DNA of 64,000 nt from Desulfoluna limicola. Lineage in GTDB: Bacteria > Desulfobacterota > Desulfobacteria > Desulfobacterales > Desulfolunaceae. Made by a program: the position numbers and the translations under genes. The notes below the pieces were generated by a model. That model was given only the letters and a program-made list of their open reading frames with translations. It did no database searches and had not been told where the DNA came from. Below, piece after piece: positions 44,012 to 53,752 of the stretch; within the stretch, counting starts at the first letter, position 1; each line of letters starts with the position of its first letter. The DNA is taken from contig NZ_AP024488.1 of the NCBI RefSeq assembly GCF_021654575.1, forward strand, positions 3,371,501 to 3,435,500. Direction: 5' to 3'.

Positions 44012-47000
44012 ATGAGCCCCAAGCCCTCAAAAAAAAACAGCACAGGTGTTCTATGTTCAGAATTCGCACTGTTCCTGTGGTGTCTTGTGTTTTTTGGGGG
44101 CAGCCTGCTGCCTGCCTATGGCGGAGACGTGACCCTTGATTGGACCCCTTGCACCATCGCAGATCACTATGTCGTCTACTGGGGAACAACGCCGGGAACG
44201 TACACGCAATTCAGCCAGGACATCCTCCAGCCATCCACCCTGCCTGACCGTATGCCCCATACCGTGACAGATCTCACGGATGGGGTGACCTATCACTTTG
44301 CCGTAAAGGCCTTTAACGCATCAGGTCAATCGACAAATTATTCGAACGAAATTACAGCTACGGTGGGATCAGACGGTCCTGTAGTCAGTAATTCCCCTCC
44401 CACCGCCAATGCCGGTCCAGACCAATCAGTCCCGGAAACCACCAACGATGTCCCGTCCCTCATCACTCTGGACGGCTCGGCATCCACCGATGCCGACGGG
44501 ACCATCACCGCATATCACTGGGCTCGGGTCGACCCTTACACCGACATCACGACCGTGCTCTCAAGCGCCACAGCAGCGCAGCCGTCCTTCAACGCGCCGG
44601 CTGTGGCATCGAGTACACCACTGATTTTTAGGCTCACCGTTACCGACAACGATGGGGCCACGGCAACCGATCTGGTGCAGGTCACCATCACCAACGTGAA
44701 CAAGCCCCCTACAGCAAACGCGGGCCCTGACCAGACGCAGCCCGAAACCACAAGCGGCACCCCGACGCCCATCACACTGAACGGCGCAGCCTCCACCGAC
44801 AGTGACGGCACCATCTCGTCCTACCGGTGGACACGAAGCGATCCTTACACCGACATCCCCATCACTCTCTCAAGTGCCACGATAGCGCAGCCATCGTTTA
44901 ACGCTCCCAGCGTCACGTCAGCCACCCCCTTCGAGTTTACCCTCACTGTCGCCGATAACGAAGGCGCCACCGCAACCGATCAGGTTCGGATCACCATCAC
45001 CAACGTCAACCAGCCTCCCACCGCAAGCGCGGGCCCTGACCAGACACAGCCCGAGACCACGGGTGGCCATGCGACATTGGTCACACTGGATGGGACGAGT
45101 TCCTCCGACAATGATGGAACCATCAGCGCCTACCAGTGGGTCCGTGTAGATTCCTACACAGGCACCCCCACCACACTCTCCAGCACAACCGCCGCTCAGC
45201 CGACATTTACCGCCCCCAGCGTTACAACGGACACCCCCCTTGAGTTCCGACTTACCGTTACAGACAACGATGGCGCCAAGGCAACCGATCAGGTTCAGAT
45301 CACCATCACCAACGTCAACATCCCACCCACGGCCAATGCCGGCCCCAACCAGACACGGCCAGAAACAACCAATGGGAACCCCACGACCGTCACTCTCAAT
45401 GGCAGTGCCTCCGAAGATCCCGACGGCGTGATCACCCAATACAGCTGGAGACGATCCGATGGCCTGTCTGACCTCACAACAACCCTCCAAAATCCCTACA
45501 CGGCGACGCCTTTCTTTGTGTCACCCGACATTCAAGCCGACACACCCCTTGAATTCGAACTCACCGTAACGGATACCATCGGGGCAACGGCATATGACAC
45601 AGTCCTAATAACCCTGACCCGTGTCAACCAGATCCCCTTTGCGGATCCAGGCCCCAACCAGACGGTCAATGAACAAACCACCGTCCGTTTGTCCGGAGCA
45701 AACTCAAGCGATGCGGATGGAACCCTGGTCTCCTGGCGATGGGAGCAGGTGACCGATGCCGGAGGGCCTGTGGTCTCCCTTTCTGGGGCAACAACCGAGA
45801 CGGCAACCTTTACGGCTCCTGATGTCGGTACCGAAGGAGAGTCACTCACATTCCGCCTGACCGTCACAGACAATGACGGCGCCACGCATTCCGCCACAAC
45901 CCTTGTCAATATAACCTTCGATAATCAGCCCCCCGTGGCCCAGGCAGGAACAGACCAGACCGTTATCGAAGGGGTCACCGTCACCCTCTCCGCCGAGAGC
46001 TCAACGGACCCGGACAATGACCCTATTTCATCTTATCTCTGGGAACAGACAAGCGGCCCTGCAACGCCTCTTACCAGTCCCCTCACAGCGGTGACCCGCT
46101 TCACCGCCCCCGATGTAGGCCCGTCAGGCGACACCCTCACCTTTAAGCTGCTTGTAACCGACAGCGGTGGCTTGTCGGATACCGACGAAGTCATCATCAA
46201 CATCACCTTTGCCAACCAGCCACCGGTGGCCGATGCCGGACCGGACCAGGGTGCGTATGAAGGCAATACGCTGACTCTTACCGCCGCGAACTCAAGCGAT
46301 CCCGATGACGGCATCTCGACTTACAGGTGGTCCCAGACCGATGGTCCGCCTGTCACCCTTTCAGACGCAACAGCTGTGAGCCCTTCGTTTGTGGCCCCTG
46401 CTCCCGGATCATCCGGAACACCCCTCACCTTCCAGCTGACCGTCACAGACAACGGGGGCCTCTCCGACACCGATGAAACCACGGTGACGGTTAACTTCGT
46501 CAACCAGCCCCCCGTTGCTTCAGCAGGCCCCGACCAACGTGTCAGTGAAGGGGCATTGGTTACCCTCTCCGCAGAAGCGAGCCATGACCCGGACAACAAC
46601 CTGACCGGGTACCTCTGGGAACAACTCAGCGGGCCCTCTGTTCTCCTTTCCGATACGAGTACAGCCGTCGCCTCATTTACAGCCCCGACCCTGGAAGGCC
46701 AGGAAACAACCCTCCTGTTTCGTGTCACCGTCACGGACAGTTACGGGCTGACCGCCACAGATACCTGTGCTGTACATGCCCTCACCATAAATCAGGCGCC
46801 CACGGCCAATGCAGGCGCAGATCAGGCCGTCCAGGAAGGCAAAACCGTTACCTTAGACGGCAGCGCCTCCCTGGATCCCGATGGTGACATTACCTCCTGG
46901 ACATGGACACAGACCACGGGCCCCTCTGTTACCCTGACGGCTCCCACGGCCCCCGTCACCCATTTTGTCGCACCCAAGTCCCTTCCGGGAGGTATTTCGC

Positions 47001-48280
47001 TTGGTTTCACACTCACTGTTATGGACAACGACGGATTGTCTCACAGTGATTCCTGCACAGTTCAAGACACCTTCGTGCAAACAGACCCGACATCCGACAC
47101 GTCAATGGTATCCATTGAAATCATGGACGATCAAATGAAGCACCTGGACTGGCTCAGCATCGGGTGGGACTCTTACGTGGCCACTCGCAACGAGGCCCGC
47201 GTGGCCTCCGGCGACCTGGACGGGGATGGGACGCAGGAGCTGGTCGTAGGGCTTGGGCCCGTGCAAAATGACTCTGCTATCCCGGGTGGTTTTTTCCAAA
47301 TCATCTCCCATGATTACAAGCATCTTGCCTGGGGGCAGATCCCCTGGGCAGAGTACAACGATTTCAACGGCGAAACATGGCCCACCTGCGGCGATCTGGA
47401 CGGGGACGGAGTGGATGAAATTGTGATGGGCCTCGGCAAGGGCGGCCAGGGAAAACTGGCTGTCTTCACATACAGCCTGGGCCATGTGGCTCACCGGCAA
47501 TGGGCATCCGTGCCCTGGGAGGCATACAACGGAGCCATGGGAGAGACTCGCCCCGCATGTGGTGATATCGATGGTGACAACTGCATGGAAGTCATCGTGG
47601 GCTTGAACTCAGATGCGTCACAGGTAGTGACGGTGAACGGCCGATTTGCCGTATTGGGAAGACCTTGTACCGGTGATCTGAGCACCCCGTTTGAACTCAA
47701 GGCTTGGGGCCAGGTGGATTGGGCGGACTACAACGCCTCAAACGGAGAGACCTGGCCATCCAGTGGCGATATCGACGGCGATGGTCAAGATGAGATCATT
47801 CTTGGGTTGGGTGCTGGCGGGGAAGGCAAAACAGAAATCGTGCATTACGAAAACAACACGCTGATCCACAGGGACTGGTTGGCCGTTGACTGGAATGAAT
47901 ACAACACCCAAAACGGTGAAACCCGCCCCACATGCTCCGACATCAACGGCAATGGAACTGCTGACATCGTCTTAGGGCTCGGCCCTGTTGCTGAAAATGA
48001 GCAACTGCCCAAAGGACGTTTCCCGGCAATTGCTGCAGACCAATCGAGTTCTCAATGGGGGCAGGTGGCCCTCGACCCCTACAACACATCCAACGGGGAA
48101 ACCAGGCCGGTCGCCTTAAAATCCAACGGTGAGAGCCTTATTGCCATTGGCCTGGGACCCTATATGGACGACTCGGAAAGCCTTCCCCCAGCAAAGGGCA
48201 ATGAGAACTTGGTTCCGTTGCCCCCCACCCAGGCAGATGGTGGTTCCTCGTCGGGATGCTTCATCAACACGAGCAGGTAA
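44012..48280 (+). CDS. Large secreted PKD-domain and FG-GAP-repeat surface protein
   Basis: A 1,422-residue exported protein with a signal (FALFLWCLVFFGGSLLPAYG). Order: a fibronectin type III-like domain (about 35-115), nine PKD/Ig-like domains of about 90-100 residues, each starting PPTANAGPDQ or a variant, then about five FG-GAP/VCBS-like repeats (GDLDGDGTQELVVGLG, GDIDGDGQDEIILGLG) with Asp/Asn-rich, probably calcium-binding loops. It ends SSSGCFINTSR, similar to the start of a CFI-box-like C-terminus. Adhesion or matrix role inferred. The start overlaps the end of the previous gene closely. Confidence 0.9.
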   Translation: MSPKPSKKNSTGVLCSEFALFLWCLVFFGGSLLPAYGGDVTLDWTPCTIADHYVVYWGTTPGTYTQFSQDILQPSTLPDRMPHTVTDLTDGVTYHFAVKAFNASGQSTNYSNEITATVGSDGPVVSNSPPTANAGPDQSVPETTNDVPSLITLDGSASTDADGTITAYHWARVDPYTDITTVLSSATAAQPSFNAPAVASSTPLIFRLTVTDNDGATATDLVQVTITNVNKPPTANAGPDQTQPETTSGTPTPITLNGAASTDSDGTISSYRWTRSDPYTDIPITLSSATIAQPSFNAPSVTSATPFEFTLTVADNEGATATDQVRITITNVNQPPTASAGPDQTQPETTGGHATLVTLDGTSSSDNDGTISAYQWVRVDSYTGTPTTLSSTTAAQPTFTAPSVTTDTPLEFRLTVTDNDGAKATDQVQITITNVNIPPTANAGPNQTRPETTNGNPTTVTLNGSASEDPDGVITQYSWRRSDGLSDLTTTLQNPYTATPFFVSPDIQADTPLEFELTVTDTIGATAYDTVLITLTRVNQIPFADPGPNQTVNEQTTVRLSGANSSDADGTLVSWRWEQVTDAGGPVVSLSGATTETATFTAPDVGTEGESLTFRLTVTDNDGATHSATTLVNITFDNQPPVAQAGTDQTVIEGVTVTLSAESSTDPDNDPISSYLWEQTSGPATPLTSPLTAVTRFTAPDVGPSGDTLTFKLLVTDSGGLSDTDEVIINITFANQPPVADAGPDQGAYEGNTLTLTAANSSDPDDGISTYRWSQTDGPPVTLSDATAVSPSFVAPAPGSSGTPLTFQLTVTDNGGLSDTDETTVTVNFVNQPPVASAGPDQRVSEGALVTLSAEASHDPDNNLTGYLWEQLSGPSVLLSDTSTAVASFTAPTLEGQETTLLFRVTVTDSYGLTATDTCAVHALTINQAPTANAGADQAVQEGKTVTLDGSASLDPDGDITSWTWTQTTGPSVTLTAPTAPVTHFVAPKSLPGGISLGFTLTVMDNDGLSHSDSCTVQDTFVQTDPTSDTSMVSIEIMDDQMKHLDWLSIGWDSYVATRNEARVASGDLDGDGTQELVVGLGPVQNDSAIPGGFFQIISHDYKHLAWGQIPWAEYNDFNGETWPTCGDLDGDGVDEIVMGLGKGGQGKLAVFTYSLGHVAHRQWASVPWEAYNGAMGETRPACGDIDGDNCMEVIVGLNSDASQVVTVNGRFAVLGRPCTGDLSTPFELKAWGQVDWADYNASNGETWPSSGDIDGDGQDEIILGLGAGGEGKTEIVHYENNTLIHRDWLAVDWNEYNTQNGETRPTCSDINGNGTADIVLGLGPVAENEQLPKGRFPAIAADQSSSQWGQVALDPYNTSNGETRPVALKSNGESLIAIGLGPYMDDSESLPPAKGNENLVPLPPTQADGGSSSGCFINTSR

Positions 48281-48407
48281 TGCCACGGAAAAATAGAAGT
48301 CAGGGCCAATCGCCTTACCAAGGCTTGCAACGCAAATCTTCCCGTGAACCGTCCCTGTATCTTAGGTAATACGTAACGGCGACTGTCGATGGGGCTACAC
48401 GGCCAAA
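48281..48407. other. Gap between convergent genes
   Basis: About 125 bases; no clear hairpin with a T-run is seen. Confidence 0.4.
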
Positions 48408-49826
48408 CTAATTCACGAGATCAACCTCAACCGTCACCCCGGTTTTGTCACCTTGGGGGCTTGGAACCGGGGCCCCATCCCTTGCCCCCCCCATCCCAAA
48501 CACACGAATCCTGTCCTTGGCAATTCCGGCTGCGGTCAACCGGCGTTTCACAAACTCTGCCTTGGCCAAAGACAATGCCATAGGGTCATTTCCCTTGGGC
48601 GTTCCATGGGCATACCCCTTAATCACCACAAGGGCATCCCTGTCCTGTTTCAAGGAAGAGGCCACGGCCTGGATCAAGGGGACAGAGCGAGGGTCCATCA
48701 TCCCGCTATCGTACAGAAAGAGCAGGGAAACCGGATATTCCAGCCCCCCCACCTGACCGTTACTCTCTAATCTGTGGGCAACGTCTGCACCCCAGCCCTT
48801 TACATAAGAGGAGATCGTGCCAACACCTCCCCGCTGAACCAGGGCCAATGCAACCGCAACAAATAGGGCACCACAGGTGCCGGCCATCAAGACAGACAGG
48901 CCGGAAGACCTCTTTGCCTGTTTTTTTTCCGAGTCCTCCGGCGTGGAACAAGTCACAAGCCTCTTTTGAGGGGCTGCCTGCCTTGGCCCATCCATAATTC
49001 CAGTCGATTTTTTCACCGGTCTCACAATACCCGGCAGTTTTCTCGCGCCATCCCTGATGGTTTGTTTCTCAAGGCGTTTCACCCCTTTGGAATACCCCAC
49101 CATCATGGCCATGTCACACAACGCATTTATCATTCTCGGTGCCCCACCTGAATACAAATGAATTTCTTCAATGGCTGCTTTTGTAAAAAAATTGGTTTGA
49201 GCCCCCGCCTTTTTCAGCCGGGCTGCAATGTACCTGTAGGTCTCATTCAATACAAGCGGTTCAATGGTATGGCTGGCCGCGATCCGCTGGCGCAGAGCCC
49301 GGGTCCTTTTATGTGACAATGTCTCGAGAAATTCTGTCTGCCCCACAAAAAAAACATTAATCAGTTTGATGCCATCGTTCTCAATGTTGGAGAGGAGGCG
49401 CACATCCTCCAAGAGCCCCTGATCCATCCTCTGGGCTTCATCAATAATCAGAAGAACCTTCTTTCCCTTTTTATAACTTTCTTGCAGAAATCCACGAAAC
49501 CCACTGAGAAACTCAACCTTGGTCAAAAAACGGGTGTCGAGCCCAAATCCTTGGGCCAAATACCCGTAAAAATCCATCACACTGACCCCGGGGTCTGATA
49601 TGATCATATGAATGACAGAATTCGACAACTCACCCACCAGTGCATTTATCAAGGTGGTCTTTCCCACACCGACATCCCCCGTAAGAAGGAGAGGCCCTTT
49701 GTTTTCAACCACCCCATACCGCAAGAGCGCATATGCCTCTCTGTGCTTCTCCCCAAACCAGACAAACTCCGGGCTGGTGGTGATTTCGAACGGTTTGACA
49801 GCAAGGCCATAATGCTTGAGGTACAT
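48408..49826 (-). CDS. ExeA-type AAA ATPase with C-terminal OmpA-like domain
   Basis: A 472-residue protein. The N-terminal MYLKHYGLAVKPFEITTSPE is the typical start of the ExeA/XrtA-associated ATPases; Walker A GDVGVGKTT (50-58) and Walker B VLLIIDEAQ (124-132) are intact. Then a linker, a membrane helix (VLMAGTCGALFVAVALALV) and an OmpA-like end (VVIKGYAHGTPKGNDPMALS... GIAKDRIRVFGMG). The OmpA motif is degenerate: key Asp and Arg of peptidoglycan-binding forms are not obvious. It fits the PEP-CTERM/exopolysaccharide context. Confidence 0.88.
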   Translation of the reverse strand: MYLKHYGLAVKPFEITTSPEFVWFGEKHREAYALLRYGVVENKGPLLLTGDVGVGKTTLINALVGELSNSVIHMIISDPGVSVMDFYGYLAQGFGLDTRFLTKVEFLSGFRGFLQESYKKGKKVLLIIDEAQRMDQGLLEDVRLLSNIENDGIKLINVFFVGQTEFLETLSHKRTRALRQRIAASHTIEPLVLNETYRYIAARLKKAGAQTNFFTKAAIEEIHLYSGGAPRMINALCDMAMMVGYSKGVKRLEKQTIRDGARKLPGIVRPVKKSTGIMDGPRQAAPQKRLVTCSTPEDSEKKQAKRSSGLSVLMAGTCGALFVAVALALVQRGGVGTISSYVKGWGADVAHRLESNGQVGGLEYPVSLLFLYDSGMMDPRSVPLIQAVASSLKQDRDALVVIKGYAHGTPKGNDPMALSLAKAEFVKRRLTAAGIAKDRIRVFGMGGARDGAPVPSPQGDKTGVTVEVDLVN

Positions 49827-49913
49827 TTCAAAACTCCCGCGACATGGAGACGTTAATCATAAATCAAACAGAGCGCCAAAGATGTTTCACACGGGACGAT
49901 GATCAGGGTCCGT

Positions 49914-51065
49914 TTAGGCGGGTTTCACTTCGCCACTGATGCGATGCAGAAATCCGAGTTCAGAGGCCTGTGAGTTTTTCGTACCGATGGCCACCACCTC
50001 CACCACCCCGCCCGAGTGCCGCGTAAAATAGATACGCCCTTTGTATGCGAACTCCGCCTCGAAAAATGTATCGATGCCCCTCCCCCCGAAAACCTTGCGT
50101 TTCACTGTCACGCAGTCAGGGTCGCCATTTAGCTGATGGATCACCTCTTCACACTTCAAGCGCATCCCCTCCTCCAGGTCAAGAAACCCCTTCAAGGCCC
50201 GGTCGTGAACACGCAGGTGTTTATAGAGAACCTTCAGACGCTTGGCCGTGCTCTCTTTTTCCCTGTTTTTGCGTTTTCCGGGTTTCTTGTCCATAATCGC
50301 CCGAGGTTCGCAGAGCATCTTTGTCAACATCTCAATTTCTGATTTTTGAATCACGAGCTTCTCTTCATTCTCCTCGAGCAATTCCTCAAGGCATTCGATC
50401 TCATCAAGAAGCTCACTTTGACTCTCGTTGGACTCAACCAAGCCTTTCCTGGCCTTTTCGAGGTTTTGAAGCAGGGTTTCCTGCCTGTGATTCAAGGCCT
50501 CAAGCTCCAAGCCGGCAAGTTTCTCCCCATCCGTTAACGAAGCAATCGTCAACTCCCGTTCTCTCCGTTCTGATGAGACGTGCGCAACCTGACGCCGATA
50601 CACTCGATTCAGCCCCCCCAATGCAAGGCCAGTAAACAAAAAAAGGGCCCCCACGGACAAAGGGGCATCGGGCTGGGTGTAGAGTGTCACCACAACAGCC
50701 AGCCCCGCCTCAAGGAGGCGATAATTTTCCGAGGCGATTTGCTGCTGAGACGCAAAGGTCAACGCAAGGGGGGATGGTACAGGGTAAACCAACTCTCCGG
50801 AGCTTGTGAATACCTTAATATTCACCGCGGAAAAGAGCCTTAAGGAGAAGTGATCCTCCAGGTATCGCGATATGTTTTCACGGATAAGATCTTTGACGCC
50901 TATGTCTCCGTCCAGAACAGAGTGTTCGCCCTGAAGGAGCTTGCTCTCCAGTTTATTTTGATGATACCGCGTAAAAGATGACACACAAAAAGGCACACCC
51001 CAGACGTACAAAAAAACAGGCAGAAGAATCGATACGACAAGGTGCGTGAATGGAAGATATTTCAT
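49914..51065 (-). CDS. Membrane protein with coiled coil, unknown function
   Basis: A 383-residue protein. One or two N-terminal membrane helices (THLVVSILLPVFLYVWGVPF and a second near 135-150, ALFLFTGLALGG). A long charged region (about 160-250) is a probable coiled coil (ESNESQSELLDEIECLEELL). The C-terminal part VFGGRGIDTFFEAEFAYKGR with IYFTRHSGGVVEVVAIGTK resembles a small beta-strand-rich domain that recalls RelE/ParE-type folds, though this is only by eye. Located between the ATPase and a TPR lipoprotein. Confidence 0.72.
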   Translation of the reverse strand: MKYLPFTHLVVSILLPVFLYVWGVPFCVSSFTRYHQNKLESKLLQGEHSVLDGDIGVKDLIRENISRYLEDHFSLRLFSAVNIKVFTSSGELVYPVPSPLALTFASQQQIASENYRLLEAGLAVVVTLYTQPDAPLSVGALFLFTGLALGGLNRVYRRQVAHVSSERRERELTIASLTDGEKLAGLELEALNHRQETLLQNLEKARKGLVESNESQSELLDEIECLEELLEENEEKLVIQKSEIEMLTKMLCEPRAIMDKKPGKRKNREKESTAKRLKVLYKHLRVHDRALKGFLDLEEGMRLKCEEVIHQLNGDPDCVTVKRKVFGGRGIDTFFEAEFAYKGRIYFTRHSGGVVEVVAIGTKNSQASELGFLHRISGEVKPA

Positions 51066-51125
51066 GGCAAAAAACCAGAATATGGGGGGGTGTTAGCCCG
51101 GAGGTTCATAAAATCGTCGTCCTGT

Positions 51126-51369
51126 CCCGGATATTTCGCGAGTGAGTGCATCCCTACCCAAGGCATCAGAGCTGCTGATGTGGTGGTTTACCTCAATGCT
51201 CTGATAACGAGGAAGATGGGTGCACTCGGCTCGCCCGAAGGGTGAAAAAAACGAGCAGGAATCCGTGACGTCCATTTTGTGTTTTTGACATATCGTAATT
51301 CTTCACAGTAACTTTCAGGAATAACGATCCATTGCTTTGCCTTGATTGTTTTCTCCTGAAATATCCAGG
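51126..51369. mobile_element. 244-bp terminal-inverted-repeat element, copy 2 (MITE-like)
   Basis: It starts CCCGGATATTTCGCGAG and ends CTCCTGAAATATCCAGG, better matched inverted repeats than copy 1. It has the same length and block order as the 35301-35544 copy: AAGGCATCAGAGCTG, CAATGCTCTGATAAC, GGGTGCACTCG and CATTTTGTGTTTTTGACAT. A minus-strand open frame in both copies gives similar peptides (YCEELRYVKNTKWTSRIPAR / YCEKLRHVKNTKCRSRFPAR). No transposase. Confidence 0.82.
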
Positions 51370-51478
51370 CTATGGCAACATCACCTGTAAAACCTTGGGC
51401 CAGGGATGCCTGGTCACCCCCATGCCCCCAACGGGCCAAACCGGCCTCCCCCCCCACAACCCCTTCTACTTTTCGGGG

Positions 51479-53752
51479 TTAATTCTGAGCAAGTATTCCC
51501 CGCGCTTCATCCGCGCCCTTGAAATCAGGGTTCAACTGGAGAGCCTTCACGAGGGACGCCCTGGCTTTTTCGATGTTTCCACTGGCATGGAGCGCCAGCC
51601 CCAGGTGGTAATTCACGACGGGGTTTTCAGGTAATTTTTCAAGGCTGTCCTTAAACTCCGAGATGGCGCTGTCGTACAGCCCCTTCCTGTAATAGACCAG
51701 GCCAAGGGTATCCATAATGCTTGGGTCATCAGAGGCGTTGCTTTTTGCCTCCCTTGCCAGTTCCAGGGCTTCATCGATTTCATGATTCTGCTCTGCCAGA
51801 ATATAGGCAAGGTTGTTGGCTGCTGCCACATTATCCTTTCGGATGGCAAGAGCGTTTCTGTAGCACACCTTGGATGACTCCACATCCCCCTTGGACTCAT
51901 TCATGATCCCCATGATCACATGGGGCAAGGGGTCATGTTTGTTCTTTTCAGCTGCCAGTTGAAACTGCGCCAGCACACGATCCATTTCCCCCCTTCGCTG
52001 ATAGACCTCGGCCAGCCCGTAATAGGGTCGGGTCACATCGGGGTTGGTCGCTATGGCTTCCCTGTAGGCCTCCTCTGCATTATCGAGGTCACCCGTCGTT
52101 ACATAGAGCCGACCCATCACGCCATAAACACGTGAAACATCGGCAGGGGTATCCACAGCCGCAAGCTGCTCGTCACACAGCGCAAGAGCTTTCCGGGGCT
52201 CATGTTGAAGCACATAACAACGCACCATGCCGGTAAAAGCATCCATCATGCGCGGGTTGAGTTTACGTGCTTTGGCCAGGTTCTCTTGCGCGGCATCGTA
52301 CTGCCCCTTTCTCAGGTAAATCATCCCGGAATGATAAAAAGCCAAGGGGTTCTCCGGCGCCTGCGTCATCAAAGCCCCGTAAGCCTCCAGTGCCTCATCA
52401 AGGTCGCCTGTGGCGGCATGAATATGCCCCATCAACAGAGAGACCTTATAAATATCGGTCCGTTTTTCGAGTATTTTATTCAACGTATCCTTCGCCAATG
52501 TGTACTCATGCGCCCTGTAATAAAAATCAGAAAGCGCAATCTGTGCCTGAAGGTGAGAAGGATCCAGCTCCAGAGCTCTCAACACATCCTTTCGCCCCAA
52601 ATCATCGGAGCCAAGAGCCATATACGCAATGCCGCGAAGGTAGTATGCCTTTGTATTTTTCGGGTCATCGGAGACCACCAACGTCAATGTCTTCACCGCG
52701 GAATCCAACTCATTGTCTTTTAACTCGAGGGCCCCCCTCAAGGTTAGCGCTGGAAGAAACCCCGGGTCTTTGTCCAGAACAACGGTGACCATCTCCCGAC
52801 TCTTTGCCAACTCATCGTGTTTTAAATAGAATTGAGCCAGAGCGACCTGAATGCCCTGGTCGTCGGGATTCATCTCCAATGCTTTGTTAAACATGCCCTT
52901 GGCATTATCCCTCTCCCCGGTTTTTTCATACAACTCCGCCAGCTTTAAAATAGGCGCCACCGAGGTCTTGTCGGCGTTCGACGCATCAAGGTATGCCTCT
53001 GTTGCCGCCGTGATCTTTTCGCGCGCCATTAGGAAATCACCCAGAACAAGAAGCAAGCCCAGGTTTTCCCTGTGTTTACCCACAAGAATTCGCAGCTCCT
53101 GTTCCGCCTGTTCATACTGTTGCGCACTATTGTAGAAATTCACAAGATCGAGACGAACCCGAACGGACTCCGGAACCACGAGGAGGCCCTCACGCAATGC
53201 AGCCTCTGCTCCTGAGTAATCACCTTGCTTCATACGAACCTGAGCGATGCCGCGAAAAGCCCGAACCTCGTCGGGTTGTATGTTCAAAACATGCCCATAC
53301 ACCTCCAGGGAATTATCTTCGGCCCCTGTCACCGCCAGAAGAGCGGCAGATACAAGCAGGTACTCTATATTATCCGGATCGTTCGCCAAGGCCGTTTGAA
53401 TGTGGTTTTTAGCTTCATCACTCTGTTTTGCAAGCAAATAGAGTTTGGAGAGGTTAAAATGGGCTTCATTATGATTCGGCTGCTTCTCCACAACATTCAT
53501 GTAGGCTCGAAACGCCTCTTTCGGGGCCCCCTGCTTCATGGAGATTTGACCAATTTCAAACCATGCCTGTGAATAATTCGGGTCAAGTTGGACGCAGTTC
53601 TTATACTCCAGAAGTGCTGCCTTGAGGTTTCCTTCGACAACATATGATGAACCCTTTTTAAAATGTGCATCACGTTTTTCCTCGTCTGAAGCACATGAAC
53701 TGAAAACAACAGCAATGGCGCACACGATTAAACCAAGGCGTTTAAATACCAT
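51479..53752 (-). CDS. PrsT-like TPR lipoprotein of the PEP-CTERM system
   Basis: A 757-residue lipoprotein (signal LIVCAIAVVFSSC, Cys at 20) followed by about 20 TPR repeats nearly to the end, e.g. AALLEYKNCVQLDPNYSQAW and DEALEAYGALMTQAPENPLA. PrsT proteins of PEP-CTERM/exosortase loci have this design. It probably lies in the periplasm or outer membrane and scaffolds polysaccharide export. GGGGG is upstream of the ATG. It is next to the ExeA-type ATPase and the coiled-coil protein on the same strand. Confidence 0.88.
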   Translation of the reverse strand: MVFKRLGLIVCAIAVVFSSCASDEEKRDAHFKKGSSYVVEGNLKAALLEYKNCVQLDPNYSQAWFEIGQISMKQGAPKEAFRAYMNVVEKQPNHNEAHFNLSKLYLLAKQSDEAKNHIQTALANDPDNIEYLLVSAALLAVTGAEDNSLEVYGHVLNIQPDEVRAFRGIAQVRMKQGDYSGAEAALREGLLVVPESVRVRLDLVNFYNSAQQYEQAEQELRILVGKHRENLGLLLVLGDFLMAREKITAATEAYLDASNADKTSVAPILKLAELYEKTGERDNAKGMFNKALEMNPDDQGIQVALAQFYLKHDELAKSREMVTVVLDKDPGFLPALTLRGALELKDNELDSAVKTLTLVVSDDPKNTKAYYLRGIAYMALGSDDLGRKDVLRALELDPSHLQAQIALSDFYYRAHEYTLAKDTLNKILEKRTDIYKVSLLMGHIHAATGDLDEALEAYGALMTQAPENPLAFYHSGMIYLRKGQYDAAQENLAKARKLNPRMMDAFTGMVRCYVLQHEPRKALALCDEQLAAVDTPADVSRVYGVMGRLYVTTGDLDNAEEAYREAIATNPDVTRPYYGLAEVYQRRGEMDRVLAQFQLAAEKNKHDPLPHVIMGIMNESKGDVESSKVCYRNALAIRKDNVAAANNLAYILAEQNHEIDEALELAREAKSNASDDPSIMDTLGLVYYRKGLYDSAISEFKDSLEKLPENPVVNYHLGLALHASGNIEKARASLVKALQLNPDFKGADEARGILAQN

